This document shows, piece after piece, positions 1 to 6,080 of a stretch of DNA of 7,097 nt. A program made the translations under genes and the position numbers. Each line of letters begins with the position of its first letter. Position 1 is the first letter of the stretch. This stretch comes from an uncultured Eubacteriales bacterium. Lineage in GTDB: Bacteria; Bacillota; Clostridia; Oscillospirales; CAG-272. The notes under the pieces are model-generated. The model saw only the letters and a list, made by a program, of their open reading frames with translations. It did no database searches and was not told the DNA's origin. Location of the stretch: contig CAKSNQ010000061.1 in NCBI GenBank assembly GCA_934476315.1, positions 1 to 7,097 of the forward strand. The letters are read 5' to 3'.

Positions 1-74
1 TGGAGCGAGTGATGGGAATCGAACCCACGCGACCAGCTTGGAAGGCTGGGATTCTACCATTGAACTACACTCGC
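1..74 (-). tRNA. tRNA-Gly, anticodon UCC
   Basis: Read on the minus strand, this folds into a complete cloverleaf. The acceptor stem GCGAGTG/CACTCGC has 7 perfect pairs. The anticodon stem CCAGC/GCTGG encloses the loop CTTCCAA, so the anticodon is UCC (plus-strand positions 40-42) and reads GGA and GGG glycine codons. The T-arm is GTGGG-TTCGATT-CCCAT, with one G-U pair. The discriminator is U, as is usual for bacterial tRNA-Gly, and the 3' CCA is encoded in the DNA (positions 1-3). Its promoter lies at 94-122. The gene ends exactly at the window edge, so any further tRNAs or a terminator downstream of it cannot be seen. Confidence 0.97.
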
Positions 75-93
75 ATACTCAAACCGCCCGTAT

Positions 94-122
94 ATGATAG
101 CATATGCGCGGGATTTTGTCAA
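94..122 (-). promoter_or_regulatory. sigma-A promoter of the tRNA-Gly gene
   Basis: On the minus strand a perfect -35 TTGACA (117-122) is followed by a 17-base spacer and the -10 TATCAT (94-99). The first base of the mature tRNA is at 74, so the 5' leader would be short, as expected for a tRNA transcript. The bases just upstream of the -35 (about 123-145) are runs of A and T that could act as an UP element, a common feature of stable-RNA promoters. Confidence 0.87.
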
Positions 123-168
123 GAGTTTTTAAAAATATTTTTTTGCAGGAAATTTCTCCGAAACCCTC

Positions 169-197
169 TTGAACCGCGCGGCGGCGTGTGCTACAAT
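169..197 (+). promoter_or_regulatory. extended -10 promoter for the yqeG-led gene run
   Basis: The -35-like TTGAAC (169-174) matches four of six consensus bases. A 17-base spacer separates it from TACAAT (192-197), which is preceded by TG at 189-190, giving an extended -10 element. Transcription would start near 204, and an AGAGGAGG ribosome binding site (217-224) sits 7 bases before the ATG at 232. The promoter is divergent from the tRNA promoter, with only about 46 bases between the two -35 boxes. Confidence 0.72.
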
Positions 198-231
198 ATA
201 CTGAGGTTTTTTCGGCAGAGGAGGCGATGAC

Positions 232-759
232 ATGCTGTTTTCCCGATTGATTCCGGACTATATGTTTTCCCGGTATGACGAGGTGACGCCGGAATTTCTG
301 AGGTCCATCGGCGTGCGCGTCCTGCTCGCGGACATTGACAACACGCTCGCGCCCTACGAACAGCCCGACCCGGACGACCGCCACCGCGCGTGGCTCGCTT
401 CTCTGGCGCAGGCGGGCATTTCTGTGGCGTTGGTTTCCAACAACGGCCGCGCGCGCGTGGAGCGCTTCAATGAGACGCTGGGGCTGACCGCCTACTGGGA
501 TTGCGGCAAGCCCTCGCGAAAGTTTCTCGACCGCGCCATGGCGGAGCTGTCCGGCAGTGTGGCAGACACCGCGGTGCTCGGCGATCAGCTTCTGACCGAT
601 GCCTACGCCGGAAAGCGGCTCGGGCTTGTCACCATCATCGTCCCGCCCATCCGGGACAAGAAAACGCTGTTTTTCCGCTTCAAGCGCCTTTTGGAACGCC
701 CGTTTCTGCGCGCGTACCGACGGCGGGAGGCACGGCGGCGTGTGTCAGAGGAAAAATAA
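232..759 (+). CDS. yqeG: YqeG-family HAD-type phosphatase
   Basis: This 175-residue protein belongs to the YqeG family of HAD superfamily class IIIA phosphatases; the cellular substrate is not established. All HAD motifs are visible. Motif I is DIDNTLAPY, with nucleophile D34 and acid/base D36. Motif II is VSNN (68-71), with S69. Motif III is GKPS, with K93. Motif IV is LGDQLLTDAY, with D118 and D123 for magnesium. There is no signal peptide or membrane segment, so it should be cytoplasmic. The C-terminal tail (about 150-175) is very rich in Arg and Lys. The ATG is fixed by a strong ribosome binding site at 217-224. It is the first gene of the plus-strand run, 44 bases ahead of the next. In Bacillus this gene lies near yqeH and aroE, neither of which is seen here. 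The family call is secure; the physiological role is not. Confidence 0.93.
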   Translation: MLFSRLIPDYMFSRYDEVTPEFLRSIGVRVLLADIDNTLAPYEQPDPDDRHRAWLASLAQAGISVALVSNNGRARVERFNETLGLTAYWDCGKPSRKFLDRAMAELSGSVADTAVLGDQLLTDAYAGKRLGLVTIIVPPIRDKKTLFFRFKRLLERPFLRAYRRREARRRVSEEK

Positions 760-803
760 ACCGCGCGGCGGGAGTCGCCCGCGGGCAGAGGGGAGAATAA
801 CCT

Positions 804-1685
804 ATGGAAAATAAACGAACATTCCCGGACTTTCCAACCTTCGGACCGGGGGGACTGTGCGATTGGTTTCGCCGCGACGGGATGAAATCCCCGCTTCAGG
901 CTCCGGGGTGGCTCGAGAGCATCGGGCTGAACGCCTTTGAATACGAGGCGACGCGCGGCGTGACGGCGGGGGAGGACACTCTGCGGGCGCTGGGGGAGAA
1001 GGCGCGGGAGCACGGCATTTATCTTTCGCTCCACACCCCGTACTATATCTCGCTGTCGGGCGTCGATCCCGAAAAACGGCTGGCGAGCATTACCTATATT
1101 GAAAAATCGCTCTGGGCGGCAGACCTGCTCGGTGCGGACACCATCGTCATTCACAGCGGAAGCGCGGGCAAGATTCCGCGCGAGGAAGCCATGCGGCTGT
1201 CCTGCAACACGTTGGAAAAACTGTTGGAGACGATCGGCGACAAATATGCGAACATCCGCCTGGGCATTGAGACCATGGGCAAGCGTAACCAGCTCGGAAC
1301 GCTGGAGGAGGTGCTGGAGCAGTGCGCAGTCAGCCCGCGCTTTTGCCCGGTGGTGGATTTCGGACACTTGAACTGCCGCGAGGGTGGGGGCGCGTTCCCC
1401 GACGAGGACAGCTACCGCCGTGTTTTCGACCGGATCGCGCAGGCGTGCGGCGACCAAGCCGCGCGGACGCTTCACTGCCACTTTTCCAAGATCGAGTACA
1501 CCGTCGCGGGGGAAAAATGCCATCTGACCTTCGCCGATACGACCTTCGGACCGGATTTTGCACCGCTTGCCCGCGCCATTGTGCGCGAGGGCGTGTGCCC
1601 GCGGATCATCTGCGAGTCGGCGGGAACCCAGTCGGAGGACGCGCTGGCAATGCGGCGCATGGTCGAGAACGCGGCGCAGGGGTGA
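804..1685 (+). CDS. endonuclease IV-like TIM-barrel protein (AP endonuclease 2 family)
   Basis: This 293-residue protein has the fold signature of the xylose isomerase-like TIM barrel, closest to endonuclease IV (Nfo), which cleaves DNA at abasic sites using a trinuclear zinc centre. Candidate zinc ligands lie in the expected order: H77 (SLHTPYY), H117 (VIHSGS), E156 (GIETMGK), D185 and H188 (VVDFGHLN), H224 or H226 (LHCHFSK) and E271 (ICESAG). The RHxxIG-type segment of classical Nfo, which supplies an Asp-His pair, is not evident. The region reads CHLTFADTTFGPDF, so H240 and D245 may substitute or one metal site may be changed. The ATG follows a GAGGGGAG ribosome binding site near 788-795. 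DNA repair activity is inferred; a sugar-phosphate isomerase-type activity is the main alternative. It sits in the middle of a co-directional run, 56 bases before the peptidase gene. Confidence 0.86.
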   Translation: MENKRTFPDFPTFGPGGLCDWFRRDGMKSPLQAPGWLESIGLNAFEYEATRGVTAGEDTLRALGEKAREHGIYLSLHTPYYISLSGVDPEKRLASITYIEKSLWAADLLGADTIVIHSGSAGKIPREEAMRLSCNTLEKLLETIGDKYANIRLGIETMGKRNQLGTLEEVLEQCAVSPRFCPVVDFGHLNCREGGGAFPDEDSYRRVFDRIAQACGDQAARTLHCHFSKIEYTVAGEKCHLTFADTTFGPDFAPLARAIVREGVCPRIICESAGTQSEDALAMRRMVENAAQG

Positions 1686-1741
1686 GGAGCCCCGGCCGCG
1701 TGATACAATAAAACGGACAGAAACCACGGAGGAGGTTTGAA

Positions 1742-2830
1742 ATGATGAAAACACATCTGACACGCATGCTTGAGGCAATGAAAGACGCCGGAATGGAGGC
1801 GGCGATCGTGACCTCAGAGATCAACCAACGCTATCTGACCGGGTTCGCCTTTACCGACGGGTACGTGCTCGTCACGCCGGCGCGCTCGTATCTGATTACG
1901 GATTTCCGCTACGTTGAGGCGGCGCACGCCTGCCCCGGCGCGAAGGGTTTTGAGATTCTGACGCCCAAGGACGGCATGCTCTCCGAGATCGCGGCACTGC
2001 TCGCCCGCGCGGGCGTCGGGTCGGTCGCGGTGGAGGAGGCGACGCTCTCCCTTGCCGATTTTGACCGCATCCGCGACCGCCTGCCCGGTCTGACGATCAC
2101 GCAGAACGCCTCGGCGCTCATCGACGGACTGCGCCTTTTGAAAGACGAGGGCGAGATTGCCACCATGCAGCGGGCGCAGGACCTGACGGATGCGGCGTTC
2201 ACGCACATCCTCGGCTGGATCACCCCCGACAAGACCGAGGTCGAGGTGGCGCTGGAGCTGGAATTTTTTATGCGTTCACACGGCGCGGAGAGCGTGGCGT
2301 TTGACACCATCGCCGTGTCCGGAACGGCGTCCTCCATGCCGCACGGCGTGCCCCGACCGGTCAAGCTGGAAAAGGGATTTCTGACCATGGACTATGGCGC
2401 GCGGGTGGACGGCTACTGCTCGGATATGACCCGGACCATCGTCATCGGCAAGGCGGACGAGGACATGCGGCGGCTGTACACGACGGTGTTGCGTGCGCAG
2501 ACCGAGGCGCTTGCCGCCTGCCGCGAGGGGGCGGGCTGTCGCGCGCTGGACCGGATTGCGCGGGACATCATTGAGGACGCGGGTTATCACGGCGCGTTCG
2601 GACATTCGCTCGGGCACGGCGCGGGCATGTACATCCACGAAAGCCCCCGTCTCTCGCCCGCCGCGCCGGAGGACAGCGTTCTTGCGCGCGGACATGTCGT
2701 AACGTTCGAGCCGGGCATTTACCTTGCCGGCAAGTACGGTTGCCGCATCGAGGATATGGTCGCCGTTCTGCCGGATGGCACGGTGCATGACTTTGCGCAC
2801 AGCCCCAAGGAGCTGATTGAAATTTGCTGA
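1742..2830 (+). CDS. M24-family aminopeptidase (Xaa-Pro aminopeptidase/dipeptidase type)
   Basis: This 362-residue protein has the two-domain layout of proline-specific M24 peptidases. Residues 1 to about 130 form the creatinase-like N-terminal domain (SEINQRYLTGF, then YLITDFRY). Residues about 135-360 form the pita-bread catalytic domain. The five dimetal ligands are present: D217 (MDYGA), D228 (YCSDMTRT), H292 (GHSLGHGAG), E323 (TFEPGIY) and E337 (CRIEDMV). H288 and H299 match the substrate-handling histidines of E. coli PepP. It should remove N-terminal residues before proline, or cleave Xaa-Pro dipeptides, in the cytoplasm. Length is normal for short PepQ/PepP-like proteins. Two adjacent ATGs (1742 and 1745) follow a GGAGGAGG site at 1728-1735; the first is chosen. 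In many Firmicutes this gene precedes efp, but here a DUF3006 gene follows. Confidence 0.93.
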   Translation: MMKTHLTRMLEAMKDAGMEAAIVTSEINQRYLTGFAFTDGYVLVTPARSYLITDFRYVEAAHACPGAKGFEILTPKDGMLSEIAALLARAGVGSVAVEEATLSLADFDRIRDRLPGLTITQNASALIDGLRLLKDEGEIATMQRAQDLTDAAFTHILGWITPDKTEVEVALELEFFMRSHGAESVAFDTIAVSGTASSMPHGVPRPVKLEKGFLTMDYGARVDGYCSDMTRTIVIGKADEDMRRLYTTVLRAQTEALAACREGAGCRALDRIARDIIEDAGYHGAFGHSLGHGAGMYIHESPRLSPAAPEDSVLARGHVVTFEPGIYLAGKYGCRIEDMVAVLPDGTVHDFAHSPKELIEIC

Positions 2831-2860
2831 CGGGTCGCGGCGGTGTACCGTGCCCGGAAC

Positions 2861-2865
2861 GGAGG
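2861..2865 (+). promoter_or_regulatory. ribosome binding site deciding the DUF3006 start
   Basis: GGAGG lies 7 bases before the ATG at 2873. An in-frame GTG at 2843 would lengthen the protein by ten residues, but it has no ribosome binding site and those residues are not part of the conserved domain, so 2873 is preferred. Confidence 0.8.
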
Positions 2866-2872
2866 ATATGCC

Positions 2873-3136
2873 ATGAAATTCTGCCTTGACCGATGGGAGG
2901 GAACGGTCGCCGTGTGCCTGTGTGAGGATGAGGGCGACCGCGTGTACGATTTCCGCGCCGACGGTATTCCCGCATTGCGGGCGCTCAGCGAGGGCGACCT
3001 GTTTGAGGCGACGCTCAGCACCCGGGGCGTGCCGGAGAATATCCGACCGCTCCCCGAGGAGACGGCGGCGCGCCGCGATGATATGCAAAGGCGGCTCCGC
3101 GCGTTGTTCGGGCGCGGCAAGAAAACGGGAAAGTAA
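2873..3136 (+). CDS. DUF3006 domain-containing small protein
   Basis: This 87-residue protein starts MKFCLDRWEGTVAVC, matching the opening of the DUF3006 family (a DR.EG.~AVL pattern followed by a small beta-barrel-like segment and a GD motif). The EGDLF segment near residues 42-46 fits the conserved end of that domain. The remainder (about 55-87) is polar, helical and rich in Arg, with a basic tail (RLRALFGRGKKTGK). There is no signal peptide, membrane segment or catalytic motif. The family has no established function, though it is often found next to secreted metallo-beta-lactamase-fold (ComEC-like) genes. Here it lies 42 bases behind an M24 peptidase gene and is probably cotranscribed with it. 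Confidence 0.83.
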   Translation: MKFCLDRWEGTVAVCLCEDEGDRVYDFRADGIPALRALSEGDLFEATLSTRGVPENIRPLPEETAARRDDMQRRLRALFGRGKKTGK

Positions 3137-3169
3137 TTCCCGGGCGGACATTTGCCGGCAACGGCACTT

Positions 3170-3191
3170 TCGGGGGCGACAACGCCCCCGA
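3170..3191 (+). repeat. 9-bp hairpin in the plsY upstream gap
   Basis: TCGGGGGCG (3170-3178) and CGCCCCCGA (3183-3191) pair perfectly around an ACAA loop. No T-run follows, so it is not a standard intrinsic terminator. It could be a processing or stability element between the DUF3006 gene and plsY, or a weak pause site. Confidence 0.7.
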
Positions 3192-3248
3192 TACGATGGA
3201 TTACAGAGAGAAAAGGGGTATCGGGAACATGGGTCAGGAAACCGGGAG

Positions 3249-3269
3249 CACAGCGGTGAGAACGCTGTG
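3249..3269 (+). repeat. 7-bp hairpin in the plsY leader
   Basis: CACAGCG (3249-3255) pairs with CGCTGTG (3263-3269) around a 7-base loop. It lies 49 bases before the chosen plsY ATG, inside the in-frame open extension upstream of it. If the transcript crosses this region, the hairpin is part of the plsY leader. No role is proven. Confidence 0.5.
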
Positions 3270-3306
3270 GAGCCTTGTGTGGGAAATCAAGGAGCGGTTC
3301 GCGCTG

Positions 3307-3313
3307 GAGGGAG
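3307..3313 (+). promoter_or_regulatory. ribosome binding site deciding the plsY start
   Basis: GGAGGGA ends 5 bases before the ATG pair at 3319/3322. This is much better than the signals for the in-frame ATGs at 3196 (none seen) and 3229 (AAGGGG at a 10-base distance). Starting at 3319 also puts the first membrane helix directly at the N-terminus, as in known PlsY proteins. Confidence 0.78.
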
Positions 3314-3318
3314 AACGT

Positions 3319-3975
3319 ATGATGGCGGTGGTCGCCGTCGCGGTGCTCCTTTGCGCGGTGGCGGGGTATCTGCTCGGCAGTCTGAACGCCGCGATCCTCC
3401 TGTCGCGCCTGCGTCTGCGCAGGGACGTGCGCGAATGCGGAAGCGGCAACGCGGGAGCGACCAATATGCTCCGCACCTACGGGACAAAATACGCCGTGTT
3501 GACGCTGGCACTGGATATGCTCAAGGCGGCGGTCTCGGTGGCGCTCGGGTACCTCATTTTCGGTACGACGGGCGCGTCGGTCGCGGGCTTCTTCTGCGTG
3601 TTCGGACATATGTTCCCACTCTATTACCACTTCCGCGGCGGCAAGGGTGTGGCGTGCACCGCCATTGTCATTCTCATGCTCAGCCCGTGGGCGTTCCTCG
3701 TCATTCTCGGATGCTTTATCGTGGTCGTGGCGTTCACCCGATATGTCTCGCTGGCGTCAATTCTGTGTGCCCTTTTGTACCCGCTTCTTCTGCGGGCGTT
3801 CCCGCCGTTCGGCGACCGGGGAATCCCGCTGGTCATGGCGGTGCTGACGACGGTGTTCGTCGTCTTTATGCACCGGGAAAATATCCGCCGCCTGTACGAA
3901 GGCAAGGAGTCCAAGCTGGATTTTCACCGTAAGAACAAGGGCGACGGCGGAAAGGACGGCGACGATCATGCCTGA
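3319..3975 (+). CDS. plsY: glycerol-3-phosphate acyltransferase PlsY
   Basis: PlsY is an integral membrane enzyme that transfers the acyl group from acyl-phosphate (made by PlsX) to glycerol-3-phosphate, giving lysophosphatidic acid, the first step of phospholipid synthesis in Gram-positive bacteria. At 218 residues it has family length. The three conserved motifs are present: YLLGSLNAA (17-25), the GSGNAGATN phosphate-binding loop (41-49) inside DVRECGSGNAGATNMLRT, and GHMFPLYYHFRGGKGVA (96-112), with HRENIRRLYEGKE (185-197) near the C-terminus. Hydrophobic helices fall at about 3-27, 58-82, 84-101, 113-139 and 143-185, the last possibly covering two spans. The tail (about 200-218) is highly charged. 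The ATG at 3319 is chosen over upstream in-frame ATGs because of its ribosome binding site and topology. The last 8 bases overlap the methyltransferase gene, suggesting coupled translation. plsX is not in the window. Confidence 0.96.
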   Translation: MMAVVAVAVLLCAVAGYLLGSLNAAILLSRLRLRRDVRECGSGNAGATNMLRTYGTKYAVLTLALDMLKAAVSVALGYLIFGTTGASVAGFFCVFGHMFPLYYHFRGGKGVACTAIVILMLSPWAFLVILGCFIVVVAFTRYVSLASILCALLYPLLLRAFPPFGDRGIPLVMAVLTTVFVVFMHRENIRRLYEGKESKLDFHRKNKGDGGKDGDDHA

Positions 3976-5248
3976 GGTGAACGCGACGAACGCGACAAAC
4001 GCGACAAATGCGACAAATGCGGGCAGAGCACCCGCGAACAAGACGTCGCCGCGGGAGCGGTTCTTCTTGTTGTTTGCAAAAGCCGCGACGCTCGGCGTGC
4101 TCCGCCGCGCCGTATTCAGCAAGCCGACCGACGGCACAGTCCTGCGTGCAACGCTGACGCAGAAATTTCTGCGCGGCGGCGAGGTCTGGCAGTGGGAGGT
4201 TTTTACCGCCGACAATAAGGCATATCAGAAAAATTACGACCCGGCGGCGGCGTGGGACGCGCTCGCGGGGACGCTGTGCGGCTACCTGCAATGGAATCTC
4301 GTGACGACGGCGGGGGACTGCGAGCTTCGCGCCAAAGTCGACGGACGGGCGACGCTCATCGGCGGGGAAAAGCTCGCGGCGGCGCTTGGCACCGGGGCGG
4401 TTTCCGGCGTGTCGCGGGCGGCGCTCGGAAACGACCGGGAAAAGAAGCATATTCTGCACGGCGACGAGCCGTTTTTGCGCGAGCTTGGCGTGAGCGACGC
4501 AAACGGACGGGTCTTTGACAAAAAACAGGCAAAATTCCGGCAGATCAACCGTTTTCTGGAGCTTTTGCGCGACGTCGAGGAGCATTTGCCGCCCGAGGGA
4601 ACCCTGCGGGTCTGCGACCTTTGTTGCGGGAAGAGCTACCTGTCGTTTGCGGTCTATCATTACCTGACCGCTATCAAGGGACGCCGCGTGCGCATGACCG
4701 GCGTGGACCTCAAGCCCGACGTGGTGAAAACCTGCACGGCGGTCGCGGAGCGCCTCGGCTTCGACGGGCTGGATTTTGTCTGCGGCAATGTCGGAAATTA
4801 TGAGGTCGGGCAGGGGGAGCATGTGGCGCTGGTGGTGTCCCTCCACGCGTGCGACGTGGCGACCGACCTGGTGCTTGCCCGCGCGCTCGCGTGGCAAAGC
4901 GAGGTTATTCTTTCCACCCCCTGCTGTCACCATGAGCTGAATCACGCGCTGGATTGCCCGGAGCTGGACGGCATCGCGGAATATTCCATGCTGCGTCAGA
5001 AGCTGTGCGACGCGGCGACGGACGCCATGCGCCTGATGCTCCTGTCCTCCCACGGCTATCGCACCGAGGCGCTGGAGCTGATCGACCCCGAGGAGACCCC
5101 GAAGAACATTATGCTCCGCGCGGTGTACGACCCCCGGATGTCGCGGGCGGCGCGCGAGCGGGCGCATGAACGCTACGAGGCGGCGGTGCGCTTCTTCCTC
5201 CGCTCCGAGGGGGCGGCGCAGGAAACCTTCCTCGCGCGGGGACGCTGA
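3968..5248 (+). CDS. class I SAM-dependent methyltransferase (Methyltransf_32-like)
   Basis: This 426-residue protein has an N-terminal region (about 30-200) followed by a Rossmann methyltransferase domain. The SAM-binding motif is VCDLCCGKSYLSF (215-227), and the acidic residue of the second strand is D247 in GVDLKPD. VVSLHACDVATD (289-300) and STPCCHHELN (316-325) are the hallmark segments of the PF13679-type family, which includes eukaryotic METTL25 and GSTCD relatives; the clustered cysteines and histidines may bind metal or form the active site. The linker just before the domain (DKKQAKFRQINRFLELL) is also typical. The substrate is unknown; RNA is a guess. The start is at the overlap with plsY. 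Only a weak AAAGGA lies about 11 bases upstream, so translation probably depends on coupling. Residues 5-18 are an unusual Asn-Ala-Thr repeat, absent from the family core. The terminator at 5271 follows. Confidence 0.85.
   Translation: MPEVNATNATNATNATNAGRAPANKTSPRERFFLLFAKAATLGVLRRAVFSKPTDGTVLRATLTQKFLRGGEVWQWEVFTADNKAYQKNYDPAAAWDALAGTLCGYLQWNLVTTAGDCELRAKVDGRATLIGGEKLAAALGTGAVSGVSRAALGNDREKKHILHGDEPFLRELGVSDANGRVFDKKQAKFRQINRFLELLRDVEEHLPPEGTLRVCDLCCGKSYLSFAVYHYLTAIKGRRVRMTGVDLKPDVVKTCTAVAERLGFDGLDFVCGNVGNYEVGQGEHVALVVSLHACDVATDLVLARALAWQSEVILSTPCCHHELNHALDCPELDGIAEYSMLRQKLCDAATDAMRLMLLSSHGYRTEALELIDPEETPKNIMLRAVYDPRMSRAARERAHERYEAAVRFFLRSEGAAQETFLARGR
3980..4021 (+). repeat. 9-bp tandem repeat in the methyltransferase N-terminus
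   Basis: Four complete copies of AAYGCGACR plus a 6-base partial copy run from 3980 to 4021. The copies differ only at the third base (C or T) and the ninth (G or A). They encode Asn-Ala-Thr four times and then Asn-Ala. Because the unit is a multiple of three, gain or loss of copies would keep the reading frame. Confidence 0.95.
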
Positions 5249-5270
5249 GCGCGAACCGATCTCTCGCTCA

Positions 5271-5315
5271 AAACAGGGTGCGTAAAACTTTTTTGGTTTT
5301 GCCACCCTGTTTTTT
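5271..5315 (+). terminator. rho-independent terminator of the plsY-methyltransferase run
   Basis: AAACAGGGTG (5271-5280) pairs perfectly with CACCCTGTTT (5303-5312), and a T-run (5310-5315) follows. The intervening bases can add an inner AAAAC/GTTTT stem. It starts 22 bases after the methyltransferase stop codon. The A-run on the left arm means it might also stop transcription from the other strand. Confidence 0.92.
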
Positions 5316-5387
5316 GCCTTTCTGCCTCCGGCGGTTGTCATGCCGGGGCGGGCGGACGCATACACTGGAACGGAAATGCTTGCGGAC

Positions 5388-5394
5388 AAGGAGG
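5388..5394 (+). promoter_or_regulatory. ribosome binding site deciding the start of the PhoU/DUF47-like gene
   Basis: AAGGAGG ends 8 bases before the ATG at 5403. Earlier in-frame ATGs at 5340 and 5376 have no comparable site, and the 5340 start would begin only 25 bases after the terminator T-run. Confidence 0.75.
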
Positions 5395-5402
5395 CGGTGG
5401 CG

Positions 5403-5969
5403 ATGGAACTGTCGATGCCGGAGAAGATGGCGGGGGAGCTTTTGGAGGACGTACGACTGCTGGAGACTGCGCTGACGCAGGACTGCCCGGGGTGCATTGC
5501 CGAGATCTCCGAAAGCCACAGGCGCTGTGCGTCCCTGCTTTCGGACACGACGGTGTGGCTGTTCTCCGCCTTTCTGACTCCTCTGCCGCGCGCGGCGCTC
5601 GGACGCCTTTCACAGCGCCTGTATGCCTGCGTGGGCGCGGTCTTTTCGGTGAGTATGCTCCTTCCGACGCGGGGAGGGCGGCGCATGGCGGGCGGGGAAG
5701 AGGTCGCGGGACTGAGCCGGATGTGCGAGCTTCTGGCGGAGGCGGTCGGTCAGCTTCGGAAGTACGCCGGGCGTGGACATCCCGCGCCACCGGAACCGGA
5801 GACGTTCTACGCGGAGGTGAACAAGGTGCGGTCCGCGCACGCGCTCCGACTGGTTCACGGGGACGTTTCACCTCACGGGAGGGCGTTGGAGAACAGCCTG
5901 TGGGAGGTTGCGTATTGCCTGCGCGAGGCGTATGAGGAGACGGTTTGCCTGATGCTGGAGAGTATCTGA
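5403..5969 (+). CDS. diverged PhoU/DUF47-like helical protein
   Basis: This 188-residue, all-helical, cytoplasmic protein has no signal peptide. Two segments resemble the DUF47/PhoU-like family, whose members assist phosphate transporters. Residues 31-80 contain FLTPLPRAAL, matching the family FITPxDREDI block, between two helices. Residues 135-188 fit the closing helical pair (EVNKVR... LENSLWEVAYCLREAYEE... LESI). The acidic ExxxD metal-binding positions seem lost: the first falls on SESHR and the aspartate of DRED is absent. Gly-rich and Pro-rich linkers (90-99, 123-132) break the helices. It lies after a terminator and before another strong promoter, so it is probably transcribed alone, and no Pit-type or Pst transporter gene is in the window. 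The family assignment comes from pattern reading and is less secure than the coding call. It could also be a lineage-specific protein with convergent features. Confidence 0.78.
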   Translation: MELSMPEKMAGELLEDVRLLETALTQDCPGCIAEISESHRRCASLLSDTTVWLFSAFLTPLPRAALGRLSQRLYACVGAVFSVSMLLPTRGGRRMAGGEEVAGLSRMCELLAEAVGQLRKYAGRGHPAPPEPETFYAEVNKVRSAHALRLVHGDVSPHGRALENSLWEVAYCLREAYEETVCLMLESI

Positions 5970-6080
5970 GGCGCGGGGGGCGCGAAAAAATCTTTTTCGA
6001 CAAAATTGGACTGAAATCAACATTTTCGGCAAACTAAAAAACAATTTTAAAAAATTTTCTTCTTTTTTGTGAAAAAGTTA

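Noticed and set aside
79..384. Minus-strand open frame across the tRNA/yqeG gap and the start of yqeG
   Set aside because: It is antisense to a well-supported HAD phosphatase gene and to the divergent promoters; its translation has no recognisable domain.
768..782. GCGGG/CCCGC short inverted repeat between yqeG and the Nfo-like gene
   Set aside because: It has only five pairs and no T-run. In GC-rich intergenic DNA this is expected by chance and is not evidence of termination.
1702..1709. TGATACAAT extended -10-like sequence before the M24 peptidase gene
   Set aside because: No acceptable -35 hexamer lies 15-18 bases upstream. It may give weak internal initiation but cannot be supported as a promoter.
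603..1778. Long minus-strand open frame of 391 codons
   Set aside because: It lies antisense to the endonuclease IV-like gene and parts of its neighbours. Long antisense frames are expected from GC-rich third positions, and the translation is Arg/Ala/Pro-rich without a domain.
5335..5366. TTGTCA with CATACA or TACACT as a promoter for the PhoU/DUF47-like gene
   Set aside because: The -35 is good, but the -10 candidates are poor or at the wrong spacing (18 with three matches, or 20). A promoter must exist after the terminator, but I cannot place it.
3866..5686. Minus-strand open frame of 606 codons
   Set aside because: It is antisense to the methyltransferase gene, crosses the terminator hairpin and enters the PhoU/DUF47-like gene. 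It is low complexity with no start signal, so it is a GC-bias shadow.
5983..5999. CGAAAAA/TTTTTCG inverted repeat after the PhoU/DUF47-like gene as a terminator
   Set aside because: The 7-bp stem is almost all A-T with a 3-base loop and no following T-run, so it is too weak to call.
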